Shown: piece by piece, positions 46,521 through 55,189 of the stretch
Numbering within the stretch: position 1 is the stretch's first letter
Layout of the letters: each line of letters starts with the position of its first letter
Assembly (NCBI RefSeq): GCF_036227105.1
Contig: NZ_CP109434.1
Coordinates: 1,051,001 to 1,115,000 of the forward strand
Origin: Amycolatopsis sp. NBC_01488
GTDB taxonomy: Bacteria; Actinomycetota; Actinomycetes; Mycobacteriales; Pseudonocardiaceae
DNA length: 64,000 bases
Direction of reading: 5' to 3'
The notes under the pieces: model-generated
Told to the model about the DNA's origin: nothing
Seen by the model: only the letters and a program-made list of their open reading frames with translations
Databases searched by the model: none
Position numbers and translations under genes: made by a program

Positions 46521-46772
46521 ACTTCGCTCCCGTATCGACGACGGAACACGGAACTGCTTGATGGTCGGCAGATCGGCCTGCGGGTACGCGGCGAGAACGC
46601 CCTGCGTCCCGAAGACGACGTCACCGGTGGCCCAACGCCGCTCGACGCGACGCATGCCACGGATCTCGTGCGCGCTCACGGACACACCGGTGCCCGGGCG
46701 CTGAGCAGCCGCAACTTCCGCGGCGCAGGACAGACGGGTGCCCGGGTTCGTGAGCGACATGGTGTTGATCAT
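46515..46772 (-). CDS. whiB7 leader ORF (uORF), 85 residues
   Basis: The ATG at 46772 follows AGAAGGAGGTG, the strongest ribosome-binding site in this region. The ORF lies wholly within the whiB7 leader and ends 20 nt before the attenuator stem. The product (MINTMSLTNPGTRLSCAAEV at its start, ending SSIRERSS) has no recognised domain. Known whiB7 genes use short uORFs whose translation senses ribosome-targeting drugs; this is probably that element, although it is long. It might also be an independent small protein. Confidence 0.65.
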   Translation of the reverse strand: MINTMSLTNPGTRLSCAAEVAAAQRPGTGVSVSAHEIRGMRRVERRWATGDVVFGTQGVLAAYPQADLPTIKQFRVPSSIRERSS

Positions 46773-46868
46773 TTCACCGGCACCTCCTTCTGTACTCTGC
46801 ACATGCGGCCGCCGAACGGCGCTGCGTCACGTGGATCCCCAGCCGAGCCCTTCGGGCTCGGTACTGGC

Positions 46869-46898
46869 AGGTTATTGCCCCCCACCACACCGGGGCAA
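46869..46898 (-). promoter_or_regulatory. whiB7 promoter with upstream AT-rich element
   Basis: TTGCCC (46898-46893), an 18-bp spacer and TAACCT (46874-46869) are preceded by an AT-rich tract (46901-46918), the expected position of the WhiB7 AT-hook target, so autoregulation is likely. Confidence 0.6.
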
Positions 46899-47031
46899 CT
46901 CAATTAACGGGAAAATCCTCGAAGATACGAAGATCGCCTCTGAGCAGCGGGTTCGCCGCGTCGATCATGGCTCGGACGCGGTCAACACCGCATCGCCGCG
47001 CCACTGCCGCACGGATGACGCGGCCGGCCCG

Positions 47032-49125
47032 TCACGACTCGGCCGACGCCCGGACCACGCCGAGGATCTCCGCGCCGAACCGCTCGAGCTTCGTCGCCCC
47101 GATCCCCGAGATCGACACCAGCGCCGCCTCGTCCAGCGGGCGCTGCTCGGCGATGGCCATCAGCGTCGCGTCGGTGAACACGACGAACGCCGGCACCTTC
47201 AGCTCCCTGGCCCGGTCGCCGCGCCAGGACTTCAGGCGCTCCAGCAGGCCCTCATCCACTGTGGACGGGCACTTCCCGCAGCGGCCCAGCTTGACCTCGA
47301 GGGTCTCCAGCAGCGGGCCGCCGCAGACGCGGCAGCGCGTCTTGACCGGCGTCGACGGCTTCTGCTGCGACCGAGCGGCCCTGGCCGCCGGGTGGTCCTC
47401 CGGGATCAGGCCGTACAGGAACCGGCTGCGCCGCCGGTTGCGCCGCCCGCCCGGCGTGCGGGCCAGCGCCCACGAGAGCCACAGGTGCTCGCGGGCCCGC
47501 GTCACGCCGACGTAGAACAGCCGCCGCTCCTCCTCGATGGCCGCTTCGTCGTCGCCCGCGTGGAGGATCGGCATCGTCCCCTCGGCGAGGCCGACGAGGA
47601 ACACCGCGTCCCACTCCAGGCCCTTCGCCGCGTGCAGCGACGCCAGCGTCACGCCCTCGACCGTCGGCGGGTGCTGGGCCGCGGCGCGCTGGTCGAGCTC
47701 GGCGTTGAAGCGCGGCAGGTCCGCGTCCTCGACCGTCGAGGCCAGCTCTTCGGCCAGTTCGACGATCGCCAGCAGCGCGTCCCACCGCTCCTTCGCGGCG
47801 CCGCCCGCCGGCGGCGACTCGGTCAGCCCGACGCGGGCGAGCACCGATCGCACCGTCGTGACCAGGTCGGAGCTGACGTCACCGCTCGCGGCGCGCAGCG
47901 CCGACATCGCCTGCCGGACCTCCGTCCGGTTGAAGAACCGCTCGCCGCCGCGGACCAGGTACGGGATGCCAGCCTCGGCCAGCGCCGACTCGTACGCCTC
48001 CGACTGCGCGTTCACCCGGTACAGCACGGCGATCTCGCTCGCCGCGACGCCGCCGTCCAGCAGCTCGCGCACCCGCCGGGCGACGGCCTCGGCCTCGACC
48101 GCCTCGTCGTCGAACTCGGCGAAGCGCGGCTCCGGGCCCGACGGCCGCTGGCCGATCAGCTTCAGCCGCGAACCCGCCGGCCGTCCCCGCGCGGCGCCGA
48201 TGACCCGGTTCGCCAGCGAGACCACCTCGGGCGTCGACCGGTAGTCGCGCTCGAGCCGGACGACGGTCGCCTCCGGGTAGCGCCGCGTGAACTCCAGCAG
48301 CGACCGCGGCGACGCGCCGCCGAAGGAGTAGATGGTCTGGTTGGCGTCGCCGACGACGGTCAGGTCGTCGCGGCCGCCGAGCCACGCGTCGAGCAGGCGC
48401 TGCTGCAGCGGCGTGACGTCCTGGTACTCGTCGACGACGAAGCACCGGTAGCGGTCGCGGAACTCCTCGGCGACGACGCCGTGCTCCTCCAGGACCGCGG
48501 TCGTGTGCAGCAGGAGGTCGTCGAAGTCGAGCACCTGCGCGGCGTTCTTCAGTTCTTCGTAGGTGCGGTACACCTGCGCGATCTGCGCCGCCGGCGCCGG
48601 GATGTCCCGCTGGGCGCGCGCCGTGACGGCCGGGTAGTCGTCCGGGCTGACCAGCGACGCCTTCGCCCACTCGATCTCGCTCGCCAGGTCGCGCAGGACC
48701 TCGACCTCGGTGCCGAGCTTGGCCCGGTTCGCGGCCTGGCCGACGAAGCGCAGCTTGTTGTCCAGCAGGTCCCACGGCCGGTCGCCGACCACGCGCGGCC
48801 AGAAGTAGCGCAGCTGGCGGCGGGCGGCGGCGTGGAACGTCAGCGCCTGCGCGGCTTCGACGCCGAGGCCGCGCAGCCGCGTCCGCATCTCCCCGGCAGC
48901 ACGCGTCGTGAACGTGACGGCGAGGACCTGACCAGCGGAAACGTGCCCGGAGCGGATGAGGTGGGCGATCCGGTGGGTGATCGTGCGGGTCTTGCCCGTG
49001 CCGGCTCCGGCGAGCACGCAGACCGGCCCCCGCGGGGCGCTGGCGGCGGCGCGCTGCTCGGGGTCGAGACCATCGAGCAGGCGGTTCAGGCTCTGGGGGG
49101 AAAGTACGCCGGTCACGTCCGGCAT
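47032..49125 (-). CDS. uvrD2: ATP-dependent DNA helicase UvrD2
   Basis: This 697-residue superfamily-1 helicase has motif [18 protein letters not shown], motif [14 protein letters not shown], motif [18 protein letters not shown] and motif [16 protein letters not shown]. After the motor come a four-cysteine zinc region ([16 protein letters not shown]) and a C-terminal HRDC domain ([14 protein letters not shown]), the arrangement of mycobacterial UvrD2. ATG 49125 gives the usual start [11 protein letters not shown]. It lies upstream of whiB7 on the same strand. Confidence 0.96.
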   Translation of the reverse strand: MPDVTGVLSPQSLNRLLDGLDPEQRAAASAPRGPVCVLAGAGTGKTRTITHRIAHLIRSGHVSAGQVLAVTFTTRAAGEMRTRLRGLGVEAAQALTFHAAARRQLRYFWPRVVGDRPWDLLDNKLRFVGQAANRAKLGTEVEVLRDLASEIEWAKASLVSPDDYPAVTARAQRDIPAPAAQIAQVYRTYEELKNAAQVLDFDDLLLHTTAVLEEHGVVAEEFRDRYRCFVVDEYQDVTPLQQRLLDAWLGGRDDLTVVGDANQTIYSFGGASPRSLLEFTRRYPEATVVRLERDYRSTPEVVSLANRVIGAARGRPAGSRLKLIGQRPSGPEPRFAEFDDEAVEAEAVARRVRELLDGGVAASEIAVLYRVNAQSEAYESALAEAGIPYLVRGGERFFNRTEVRQAMSALRAASGDVSSDLVTTVRSVLARVGLTESPPAGGAAKERWDALLAIVELAEELASTVEDADLPRFNAELDQRAAAQHPPTVEGVTLASLHAAKGLEWDAVFLVGLAEGTMPILHAGDDEAAIEEERRLFYVGVTRAREHLWLSWALARTPGGRRNRRRSRFLYGLIPEDHPAARAARSQQKPSTPVKTRCRVCGGPLLETLEVKLGRCGKCPSTVDEGLLERLKSWRGDRARELKVPAFVVFTDATLMAIAEQRPLDEAALVSISGIGATKLERFGAEILGVVRASAES

Positions 49126-49181
49126 CCTCGCAGAGGGGGACGGGGAATCGGGGCAGGGGCACGCGGCCGTATCCTGGACAG

Positions 49182-49910
49182 ATGGCGGGACAGCAGGACA
49201 AGGAAGCGGCCAAGCAGGCCAAGAAGGAGAAGCGCGCGGCGAGCAAGGCACGCCGTGGCCAGCTCTTCGAGGCCTTCAAGATGCAGCGCAAGGAAGACCC
49301 GTGGCTCATCCCGTGGATGGCCGGGTCGATCGTCGTCGTCGCGGGCGTCTTGTTCGGGATCGGGTTCTTCTTCAACGCGCAGTGGGCGCTGCTGCCGCTG
49401 GGGCTGGTCCTCGGCGCCCTGCTCGCCATGATCATCTTCGGCCGTCGCGTCCAGAAGACGGTCTACTCGAAGGCCGACGGTCAGCCCGGCGCCGCGGCGT
49501 GGGCGCTGGAGAACCTGCGCGGCAAGTGGAAGGTGACGCCGACCGTCGCCGCGACGACGCAGCTCGACGCCGTGCACCGCGTGCTGGGCGGCCCGGGCGT
49601 GGTGCTCGTCGCCGAGGGCGCGCAGCACCGCGTCAAGACGCTGCTCGCCCAGGAGAAGAAGCGCGTCTCCCGGCTGGTCGGTGACACCCCGATCTACGAC
49701 GTGACGATCGGCCACGAAGAGGGCCAGATCCCGCTGAAGAAGCTCCAGGGCTTCCTGATGAAGCTGCCGCGCAACCTCAAGCCGGCCCAGGTCGACGCGC
49801 TGGAGGCGAAGCTGGCCGCGCTCGGCAACCGCGGCGCGGCGATGCCGAAGGGCCCGATGCCGGCCGGCGCGAAGATGCGCAACGTCCAGCGCACGATCCG
49901 CCGTCGCTGA
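49182..49910 (+). CDS. DUF4191 membrane protein
   Basis: This 242-residue protein has a Lys-rich N-terminus ([19 protein letters not shown]), two membrane helices (about 45-90) and a cytoplasmic region with [19 protein letters not shown] and a basic tail. It matches DUF4191 (mycobacterial Rv2219), always near glnA and an RDD gene. ATG 49182 lies 6 nt after TATCCT, indicating a leaderless start. The function is unknown. Confidence 0.88.
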   Translation: MAGQQDKEAAKQAKKEKRAASKARRGQLFEAFKMQRKEDPWLIPWMAGSIVVVAGVLFGIGFFFNAQWALLPLGLVLGALLAMIIFGRRVQKTVYSKADGQPGAAAWALENLRGKWKVTPTVAATTQLDAVHRVLGGPGVVLVAEGAQHRVKTLLAQEKKRVSRLVGDTPIYDVTIGHEEGQIPLKKLQGFLMKLPRNLKPAQVDALEAKLAALGNRGAAMPKGPMPAGAKMRNVQRTIRRR

Positions 49911-49924
49911 GCCCCGAGACGACG

Positions 49925-49953
49925 AAGGCCCCGTCCGGCTCGGCCGGGGCCTT
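49925..49953. terminator. Bidirectional terminator between DUF4191 and RDD genes
   Basis: AAGGCCCCG and CGGGGCCTT are perfect arms between convergent genes, followed by TTCTCGTTC on the plus strand. Confidence 0.75.
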
Positions 49954-49959
49954 TCTCGT

Positions 49960-50445
49960 TCAGCGCATCCGGATGACGACGGTGCCGGTCAGCCGGTCCA
50001 GCCAGCTGCGGCCGTCGGCGTTGCGGACCGCCGCCGGGATGATCACGAACGTCAGCACCGCGCGGACCAGGGCGCGTGGCGGGCCGACCAGCGCGGCGCC
50101 GTCGAGCCGGGCGACGCGGATGCCGGCGACGCCCATCCCGGGGGTGAACCCGAAGAAGCCTGCGGACACGACCGAGATGATCGCCCAGACCCCGCCGGAC
50201 CAGAGGTTGAAGTTCTGCATCGCCACCGGGTCCTGCAGGTTCGGGTGCAGGAAGATGGCCGTGACCAGGGCCGCGACGACGAGGTCGACGACCAGCCCGA
50301 GCAGCCGTGCACCCCCGGTCGCCGCCGAGCCCACGCCCGATTCGGGCAAACCGAACTTCTCACCCGGCCAGCGCGACTCGTGCTGATCAACGTCCTGCCG
50401 GCCCTCGCCGGTGCCGGGCAGCCATTCACCGGTCCATCTCGCCAC
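49960..50445 (-). CDS. RDD-family membrane protein
   Basis: This 161-residue protein has three membrane helices and the RDD features ARLLGLVVDLVVAALVTAI and FGFTPGMGVAGIRVARLDG. GTG 50445 gives the common N-terminus ARWTGEWLPG and lies 6 nt after TACCCT, suggesting a leaderless transcript. It is divergent from glnA with 174 bp between them, as in mycobacteria. The role is unknown; RDD proteins may transport ions or compatible solutes. Confidence 0.87.
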   Translation of the reverse strand: MARWTGEWLPGTGEGRQDVDQHESRWPGEKFGLPESGVGSAATGGARLLGLVVDLVVAALVTAIFLHPNLQDPVAMQNFNLWSGGVWAIISVVSAGFFGFTPGMGVAGIRVARLDGAALVGPPRALVRAVLTFVIIPAAVRNADGRSWLDRLTGTVVIRMR

Positions 50446-50513
50446 CCATCCAGGGTATGCCGGTGGCGCGGACCACATCCGCCCTGGTCGGATAGCCGGT
50501 ATCCACCCACCCG

Positions 50514-50529
50514 TTAACACCCGCGAAAC
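50514..50529 (+). promoter_or_regulatory. Candidate GlnR box upstream of glnA
   Basis: TTAAC-N6-GAAAC fits the actinobacterial GlnR half-site pair (GTNAC-N6-GAAAC) with one mismatch and lies 90 nt before the glnA start. Confidence 0.5.
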
Positions 50530-50619
50530 ATACGGGTGACGGTCGGGCAACACCGCCCTCTTAGCGTGAGCCGAAGAGAGCACTGCCGTACGAGCTCGAA
50601 CGAGAAGGAGTCACCGAGG

Positions 50620-52044
50620 GTGCCCACTACTCCAGACGACATCCAGCGCCTCATCGCCGACGAGGACGTCGAGGTAGTCGACGTCCAGTTCTGCGACCTG
50701 CCCGGCGTGATGCAGCACTTCACGGTCCCCGCGAAGGCCTTCACCGAAGAGGCTTTCGAAGAGGGTCTCGCGTTCGACGGCAGCTCGGTGCGCGGCTTCC
50801 AGTCCATCCACGAGTCCGACATGCTGCTCCTCCCGGACGCGGCGACCGCGCGGATCGACCCGTTCCGCAAGGCGAAGACTCTTGCCCTCAACTTCTTCGT
50901 GCACGACCCGTTCACCCGTGAGGCGTACAGCCGCGACCCGCGCAACATCGCGCGCAAGGCCGAGCAGTACATCTCCGAGTACGGCGTCGCCGACAACGTG
51001 TACTTCGGCCCCGAAGCCGAGTTCTACATCTTCGACTCGGTCCGCTTCGACTCCGCCGAGCACGCCTCGTTCCACGAGATCGACTCGATCGAGGGCTGGT
51101 GGAACACCGGCGCCGACGAGGTCGGCGGCAACCAGGGCTACAAGACGAAGTTCAAGGGCGGCTACTTTCCCGTCCCGCCGGTCGACCACTTCGCCGACCT
51201 GCGCGACGACATCGTCCGCAACCTGACGAACTCCGGTTTCGAGATCGAGCGCGCGCACCACGAGGTGGGCACCGCCGGCCAGACCGAGATCAACTACAAG
51301 TTCAACACGCTGCTGCACGCCGCCGACGACCTGCAGCTGTTCAAGTACATCGTGAAGAACACGGTGTTCGCGGCGGGCAAGACGGCGACGTTCATGCCGA
51401 AGCCGCTCGCCGGCGACAACGGCTCGGGGATGCACTGCCACCAGTCGCTGTGGAAGGACGGCCAGCCGCTGTTCCACGACGAGTCGGGCTACGCCGGCCT
51501 GTCGGACACCGCGCGCCACTACATCGGCGGCCTGCTCAAGCACGCGCCGAGCCTGCTGGCCTTCACGAACCCGACGGTGAACTCCTACCACCGCCTGGTC
51601 CCGGGCTTCGAGGCGCCGGTTTCGCTGGTCTACTCGCAGCGCAACCGCTCGGCCTGCGTCCGCATCCCGATCACGGGCAACAACCCGAAGGCCAAGCGCG
51701 CCGAGTTCCGCTGCCCGGACTCGTCGGGCAACCCGTACCTGGCCTTCTCGGCGATGATGATGGCCGGCCTCGACGGCATCAAGAACAAGATCGAGCCGCC
51801 GGAGCCCATCGACAAGGACCTCTACGAGCTCCCGCCCGAGGAGGCCAAGGACGTCAAGCTCGTCCCGGGCGACCTGGGCACGGTGCTGGACACGCTGGAA
51901 GCGGACCACGAGTACCTGCTCGAGGGCGGCGTCTTCACGCCGGACGTGATCGAGACGTGGATCTCGTACAAGCGCGAGAACGAGATCGACCCGCTGCGCC
52001 TGCGCCCGCACCCGTACGAGTTCGCCCTTTACTACGACGTGTGA
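50620..52044 (+). CDS. glnA: Glutamine synthetase, type I
   Basis: This 474-residue enzyme forms glutamine from glutamate, ammonia and ATP as a dodecamer. Family motifs are [12 protein letters not shown], the ATP region in [18 protein letters not shown], and [13 protein letters not shown]. Tyr near residue 402 in [10 protein letters not shown] is the adenylylation site used by GlnE, encoded 6 kb away. GTG 50620 has AGAAGGAG nine bases upstream. A GlnR-like box lies in the promoter region, and a strong terminator follows. Confidence 0.97.
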   Translation: MPTTPDDIQRLIADEDVEVVDVQFCDLPGVMQHFTVPAKAFTEEAFEEGLAFDGSSVRGFQSIHESDMLLLPDAATARIDPFRKAKTLALNFFVHDPFTREAYSRDPRNIARKAEQYISEYGVADNVYFGPEAEFYIFDSVRFDSAEHASFHEIDSIEGWWNTGADEVGGNQGYKTKFKGGYFPVPPVDHFADLRDDIVRNLTNSGFEIERAHHEVGTAGQTEINYKFNTLLHAADDLQLFKYIVKNTVFAAGKTATFMPKPLAGDNGSGMHCHQSLWKDGQPLFHDESGYAGLSDTARHYIGGLLKHAPSLLAFTNPTVNSYHRLVPGFEAPVSLVYSQRNRSACVRIPITGNNPKAKRAEFRCPDSSGNPYLAFSAMMMAGLDGIKNKIEPPEPIDKDLYELPPEEAKDVKLVPGDLGTVLDTLEADHEYLLEGGVFTPDVIETWISYKRENEIDPLRLRPHPYEFALYYDV

Positions 52045-52069
52045 TCGGGCATTGAGCCCACCCTGACCC

Positions 52070-52107
52070 GGGACGGCGGCCGTGGGGAACACCCCGGCCG
52101 CCGTCCC
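52070..52107 (+). terminator. glnA terminator
   Basis: GGGACGGCGGCCG and CGGCCGCCGTCCC are perfect 13-bp arms 25 nt after the stop. The structure may also stop transcription from the minus-strand ars genes. Confidence 0.8.
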
Positions 52108-52109
52108 GA

Positions 52110-52223
52110 TCACTTTGTGCCCACCTTGCCGCTGCGGCGCTCGACCATGACCACGTCACGCCAGCGGCCGTGATGGCGGCCGATGCGGGTGCGGATGCGG
52201 ACGTCGCGGAAGCCCGCCGATCG
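52110..52223 (-). pseudogene. C-terminal remnant of phosphinothricin-type N-acetyltransferase
   Basis: In the frame not used by arsM, about 37 codons read RSAGFRDVRIRTRIGRHH then GRWRDVVMVERRSGKVGTK and stop at 52110. The GFR...GRWRDVV...ER pattern is the end of GNAT enzymes of the phosphinothricin/arsinothricin acetyltransferase type (Pat/ArsN1). The rest of the gene is absent, apparently deleted up to the arsM 3' end. Confidence 0.6.
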
Positions 52224-52953
52224 ACAGGACTTCGTCCGCGTGCACGGGCAGCATCGGCACGACGGCGGGCGCGACCGCGCGGATGATCGCCGGATGCAGC
52301 TTCTCGTTGGTCTTGTGCGTGAGCCGGACTTCGACGTCGACGAAGCCCGCGTCGCGCAGGAGGCTCCGGTAGTCGTCCGCCGTGAGTGCGCCGCCGAGGC
52401 ACTCCGCCGCCCGGGTTTTCCGCTCCGCTTCCGTCAGGCTGTCGTCCGCCAGGATGTCGGTGACGCCGAGGCGGCCGCCGGGACGCAGGACGCGGGCGAT
52501 CTCCGCGAACACCGCCTGCTTGTCGGCCGACAGGACGATCACGCAGTTGGAGATGACGACGTCGACCGACGCGTCCGGCAGGGGAATCCGCTCGATCGTG
52601 CCCTTGACGAACTCCGCGTTGGTCACGCCGGCCTGTTCCGCGTGGCGCCGGGCGAGGGTCAGCATTTCGTCGGTCATGTCGAGGCCGATCGCTCGCCCGG
52701 CCGAGCCGACGCGGCGGGCCGACAGCAGGACGTCGAGACCGCCGCCCGAGCCCAGGTCGAGCACGGTTTCGCCGGGCCGCAGGTCGGCGACGGCGAGCGG
52801 GTTGCCGCAGCCGAGACTCGTCGCGACGACCTCCGCCGGGACCGCCTCCCCCGCGTAGTGAACGGAAGCCGGGCTTTCGGTGGCCCGGCCGTCGAGGGCC
52901 CGCCGGGCCGCGGTGGCGTAGCGGGCGCGGACGGCGTCGCGGTCGGGGTTCAT
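52156..52953 (-). CDS. arsM: Arsenite methyltransferase
   Basis: This 265-residue enzyme would methylate As(III) using SAM. The ArsM features are YAGEAVPAEVVATSLGCGNP, SAM motif VLDLGSGGGLDVLLSA, the conserved Cys in VISNCVIVLS and the later Cys in RAAECLGGALT. The last 30 residues after HPAIIRAVAP are Pro/His/Arg-rich and not typical; the frame runs out of phase through an acetyltransferase remnant, so the native 3' end may have been replaced by a deletion. ATG 52953 overlaps the arsR stop (ATGA). Confidence 0.88.
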   Translation of the reverse strand: MNPDRDAVRARYATAARRALDGRATESPASVHYAGEAVPAEVVATSLGCGNPLAVADLRPGETVLDLGSGGGLDVLLSARRVGSAGRAIGLDMTDEMLTLARRHAEQAGVTNAEFVKGTIERIPLPDASVDVVISNCVIVLSADKQAVFAEIARVLRPGGRLGVTDILADDSLTEAERKTRAAECLGGALTADDYRSLLRDAGFVDVEVRLTHKTNEKLHPAIIRAVAPAVVPMLPVHADEVLSIGGLPRRPHPHPHRPPSRPLA

Positions 52954-53282
52954 CGGACGGCCTCGCAGGAGACGTCCGCGAACTGCCGGACACCGCGGCC
53001 CATGACGACGTCGGCGGCGGTCGGGAAGCACGACACGCAGCGCTCGTTGACCCGGTAGAGCCGCGCGGTCCCGCGCGGTTCGACGAGCACGAACCTGGCT
53101 TCGGTGAGGACCTTGAGGTGCGCCGACACCGTCGACTGGCTGACGCTGACCCGCTCGACGACCTCCCCGACCGGCATCGGACGGCCGGTGGCGGCCAGCA
53201 GGTTCAGGATCTGCACGCGGGTCGGGTCGGCGAGCGCCCGGAACCAGCCGGCGTAGGTCTCGGCGGTGGCACGGTCCAGCAT
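52950..53282 (-). CDS. arsR: ArsR-family repressor (arsM-associated)
   Basis: This 110-residue winged-helix repressor has recognition region VSVSQSTVSAHLKVLTEARF and potential ligand cysteines at the C-terminal side (NERCVSCFPTAADVVMG; DVSCEAV) instead of the helix-3 CxC of the other ArsR here. ATG 53282 has AAAGGGG upstream; ATG 53297 lies inside the operator palindrome. It is co-translated with arsM. The different cysteine positions could suit methylated or trivalent arsenicals; that is inference. Confidence 0.87.
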   Translation of the reverse strand: MLDRATAETYAGWFRALADPTRVQILNLLAATGRPMPVGEVVERVSVSQSTVSAHLKVLTEARFVLVEPRGTARLYRVNERCVSCFPTAADVVMGRGVRQFADVSCEAVR

Positions 53283-53292
53283 GACAACCCCT

Positions 53293-53321
53293 TTCATCGT
53301 CCATCGACGATAGACGATGAA
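53293..53321. promoter_or_regulatory. 29-bp palindromic operator before arsR-arsM
   Basis: TTCATCGTCCATCG and CGATAGACGATGAA are 14-bp arms (13 matches) around one central base. It covers a TATCGT -10-like box and the first possible start codon, so ArsR binding would block transcription. Confidence 0.7.
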
Positions 53322-53327
53322 GGGGGG

Positions 53328-53723
53328 TCAGACCAGCTCGGCGAGCAGTTCCCGGACGCGGCGGTCGATCTCGTCGCGGATCGGGCGGACCCGTTCGAGC
53401 GGCAGGCCGGCCGGGTCGTCGAGCTGCCAGTCGAGGTAACGCTTGCCCGGGAAGACCGGGCAGGCGTCGCCGCACCCCATGGTGATCACGACGTCGGCGG
53501 CCTCGACCGCGTCGGTCGTCAGGCGCTTGGGGAACTCTCGGGAGACGTCGATGCCGAGCTCGGCCATCACCGCGACGACCGCCGGGTTGACTTCGCTCGC
53601 CGGAGTCGAGCCGGCCGAACGGACGGTGACGCGCCCCTCGCCGTGGTGGTGCAGCAGCGCGGCGGCCATCTGCGAGCGTCCGGCGTTGTGGACGCAGACG
53701 AACAGGACTTCCGGGGTGCTCAC
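53328..53723 (-). CDS. arsC: Arsenate reductase, LMW-phosphatase fold
   Basis: This 131-residue cytoplasmic enzyme reduces arsenate to arsenite. The active-site loop is CVHNAGR (C10 to R16), and further cysteines lie in VITMGCGDACPVFPGKRYLDW, the thioredoxin/mycothiol-linked ArsC group. GTG 53723 overlaps the acr3 stop (GTGA). It supplies arsenite to Acr3 or to ArsM. Confidence 0.94.
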   Translation of the reverse strand: MSTPEVLFVCVHNAGRSQMAAALLHHHGEGRVTVRSAGSTPASEVNPAVVAVMAELGIDVSREFPKRLTTDAVEAADVVITMGCGDACPVFPGKRYLDWQLDDPAGLPLERVRPIRDEIDRRVRELLAELV

Positions 53724-54760
53724 GGGTGGACCTCCAGCGGGGAACGGCGGCGCAGCGCCAGGGACACGTAGACCAGCGCGACCAGCACCGGGACCTCGAT
53801 CAGCGGGCCGACGACCCCGGCCAGCGCCTGCCCGCTGGTCGCGCCGAACGTCGCGATCGCCACGGCGATGGCGAGCTCGAAGTTGTTGCCCGCGGCGGTG
53901 AACGCCAACGTCGTGGTGCGCTCGTAGGACAGGCCGACCGCCTTGCCGAAGGCGTACGACCCGGCCCACATCAGTCCGAAGTAGACCAGCAGCGGCACGG
54001 CGATGCGGACGACGTCCAACGGCCGAGCGGTGATCTGGTCGCCCTGCAAGGCGAAGAGGATCACGATCGTGAACAGCAGCCCGTAGAGCGCGACCGGGCC
54101 GATCTTCGGCAGGAACCGCGTCTCGTACCAGTCGCGGCCCTTGGCGCGTTCGCCGAGACGGCGCGTGAGGTAGCCGGCGACCAGGGGGATGCCGAGGAAG
54201 ATCAGCACGCTCTTGGCGATCTGCCACCCGGACACCGCGAGGCCGGCTTGCGGGAGGCCGAGCCAGCCGGGCAGGACCGAGAGGTAGAACCATCCCAGGA
54301 GCCCGAACGCGACGACCTGGAACACCGAGTTCAGCGCCACCAGCACCGCGGCGGCTTCCCGGTCGCCGCACGCGAGGTCGTTCCAGATGACGACCATGGC
54401 GATGCAGCGGGCGAGCCCGACGATGATCAGCCCGGTCCGGTACTCCGGCAGGTCGGGCAGCAGCAGCCAGGCCAGTGCGAACATCAGCGCCGGGCCGATC
54501 AGCCAGTTCAGCACCAGCGACGGCCACAGCAGCCGCCGGTCGCGGGTGACCGTGCCGAGCCGGTCGTAGCGGACCTTCGCCAGCACCGGGTACATCATCA
54601 CCAGCAGCCCGAGCGCGATGGGCAACGAGATCCCGTCGACCGCGACCGCGGACAACGCGGTGTTCAGGCCCGGGATCCCGCGTCCGGCGAGCAGCCCGGC
54701 CACCATCGCGGCCGCGATCCAGACCGGCAACAGCCGGTCCACCACGGACAGCTTCGTCAT
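53720..54760 (-). CDS. acr3: Arsenite efflux permease
   Basis: This 346-residue membrane protein with ten helices exports arsenite by proton antiport. Conserved features are the essential Cys in GLARCIAMVVIWNDLACGD (C119) and the C-terminal TAAGNNFELAIAVAIATFG segment. ATG 54760 overlaps the upstream arsR stop (ATGA), and its stop overlaps arsC, so arsR-acr3-arsC is a tight operon. Confidence 0.95.
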   Translation of the reverse strand: MTKLSVVDRLLPVWIAAAMVAGLLAGRGIPGLNTALSAVAVDGISLPIALGLLVMMYPVLAKVRYDRLGTVTRDRRLLWPSLVLNWLIGPALMFALAWLLLPDLPEYRTGLIIVGLARCIAMVVIWNDLACGDREAAAVLVALNSVFQVVAFGLLGWFYLSVLPGWLGLPQAGLAVSGWQIAKSVLIFLGIPLVAGYLTRRLGERAKGRDWYETRFLPKIGPVALYGLLFTIVILFALQGDQITARPLDVVRIAVPLLVYFGLMWAGSYAFGKAVGLSYERTTTLAFTAAGNNFELAIAVAIATFGATSGQALAGVVGPLIEVPVLVALVYVSLALRRRSPLEVHP

Positions 54761-55119
54761 GCCTGGACGATCGCGTCGCCGGGGACGAGCACGGCCGAGA
54801 GCCGGGCCAGCACCTCGGGGTGGACGCGGTAGTACACCCACGTCCCGCGACGCTCGCCGGTGATCAGGCCGGATTCGCGCAGCACCTTCAGGTGGTGGGA
54901 GATGGTCGGGCCGGTCAGGTCGAACGCGTCGGTCAGGTCGCACACGCACGCTTCGCCGCCCGCGTGGGACGCGATCAGCGACAGCAGCCGCAACCGGACC
55001 GGGTCGGCCATCGCCTTGAACAGCTTCGCCAGCTCGATCGCCTGGTCCTCGCTCAGCGGGTCGCGGGCCAACGGCGAGCAGCAGGCGTCCAGCGCGACGA
55101 TCGGGAGCTGTTTCGACAT
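54757..55119 (-). CDS. arsR: ArsR-family arsenite-responsive repressor
   Basis: This 120-residue repressor has a winged helix (TGPTISHHLKVLRESGLI), the arsenite-binding CxC motif in GEACVCDLTDAF (C58, C60) and an additional N-terminal CC pair (DACCSP, C13-C14) typical of actinobacterial ArsR. It heads the acr3-arsC operon and is divergent from arsI, with four 16-bp iterons between them. Confidence 0.94.
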   Translation of the reverse strand: MSKQLPIVALDACCSPLARDPLSEDQAIELAKLFKAMADPVRLRLLSLIASHAGGEACVCDLTDAFDLTGPTISHHLKVLRESGLITGERRGTWVYYRVHPEVLARLSAVLVPGDAIVQA

Positions 55120-55120
55120 G

Positions 55121-55184
55121 CCTCTATCTTGACATCCATCTATCCAGTGGGCAATCTACTTAGACAAACATCTATTCAAGGAGG
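55121..55184. repeat. Four 16-bp iterons in arsR/arsI intergenic region
   Basis: TCTA recurs at exactly 16-bp intervals (55123, 55139, 55155, 55171), within the fuller forms CCTCTATC, CATCTATC, AATCTACT and CATCTATT. The plus-strand TTGACA (55129-55134) lies in the first unit. They probably bind ArsR. Confidence 0.55.
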
Positions 55185-55189
55185 ACGGG

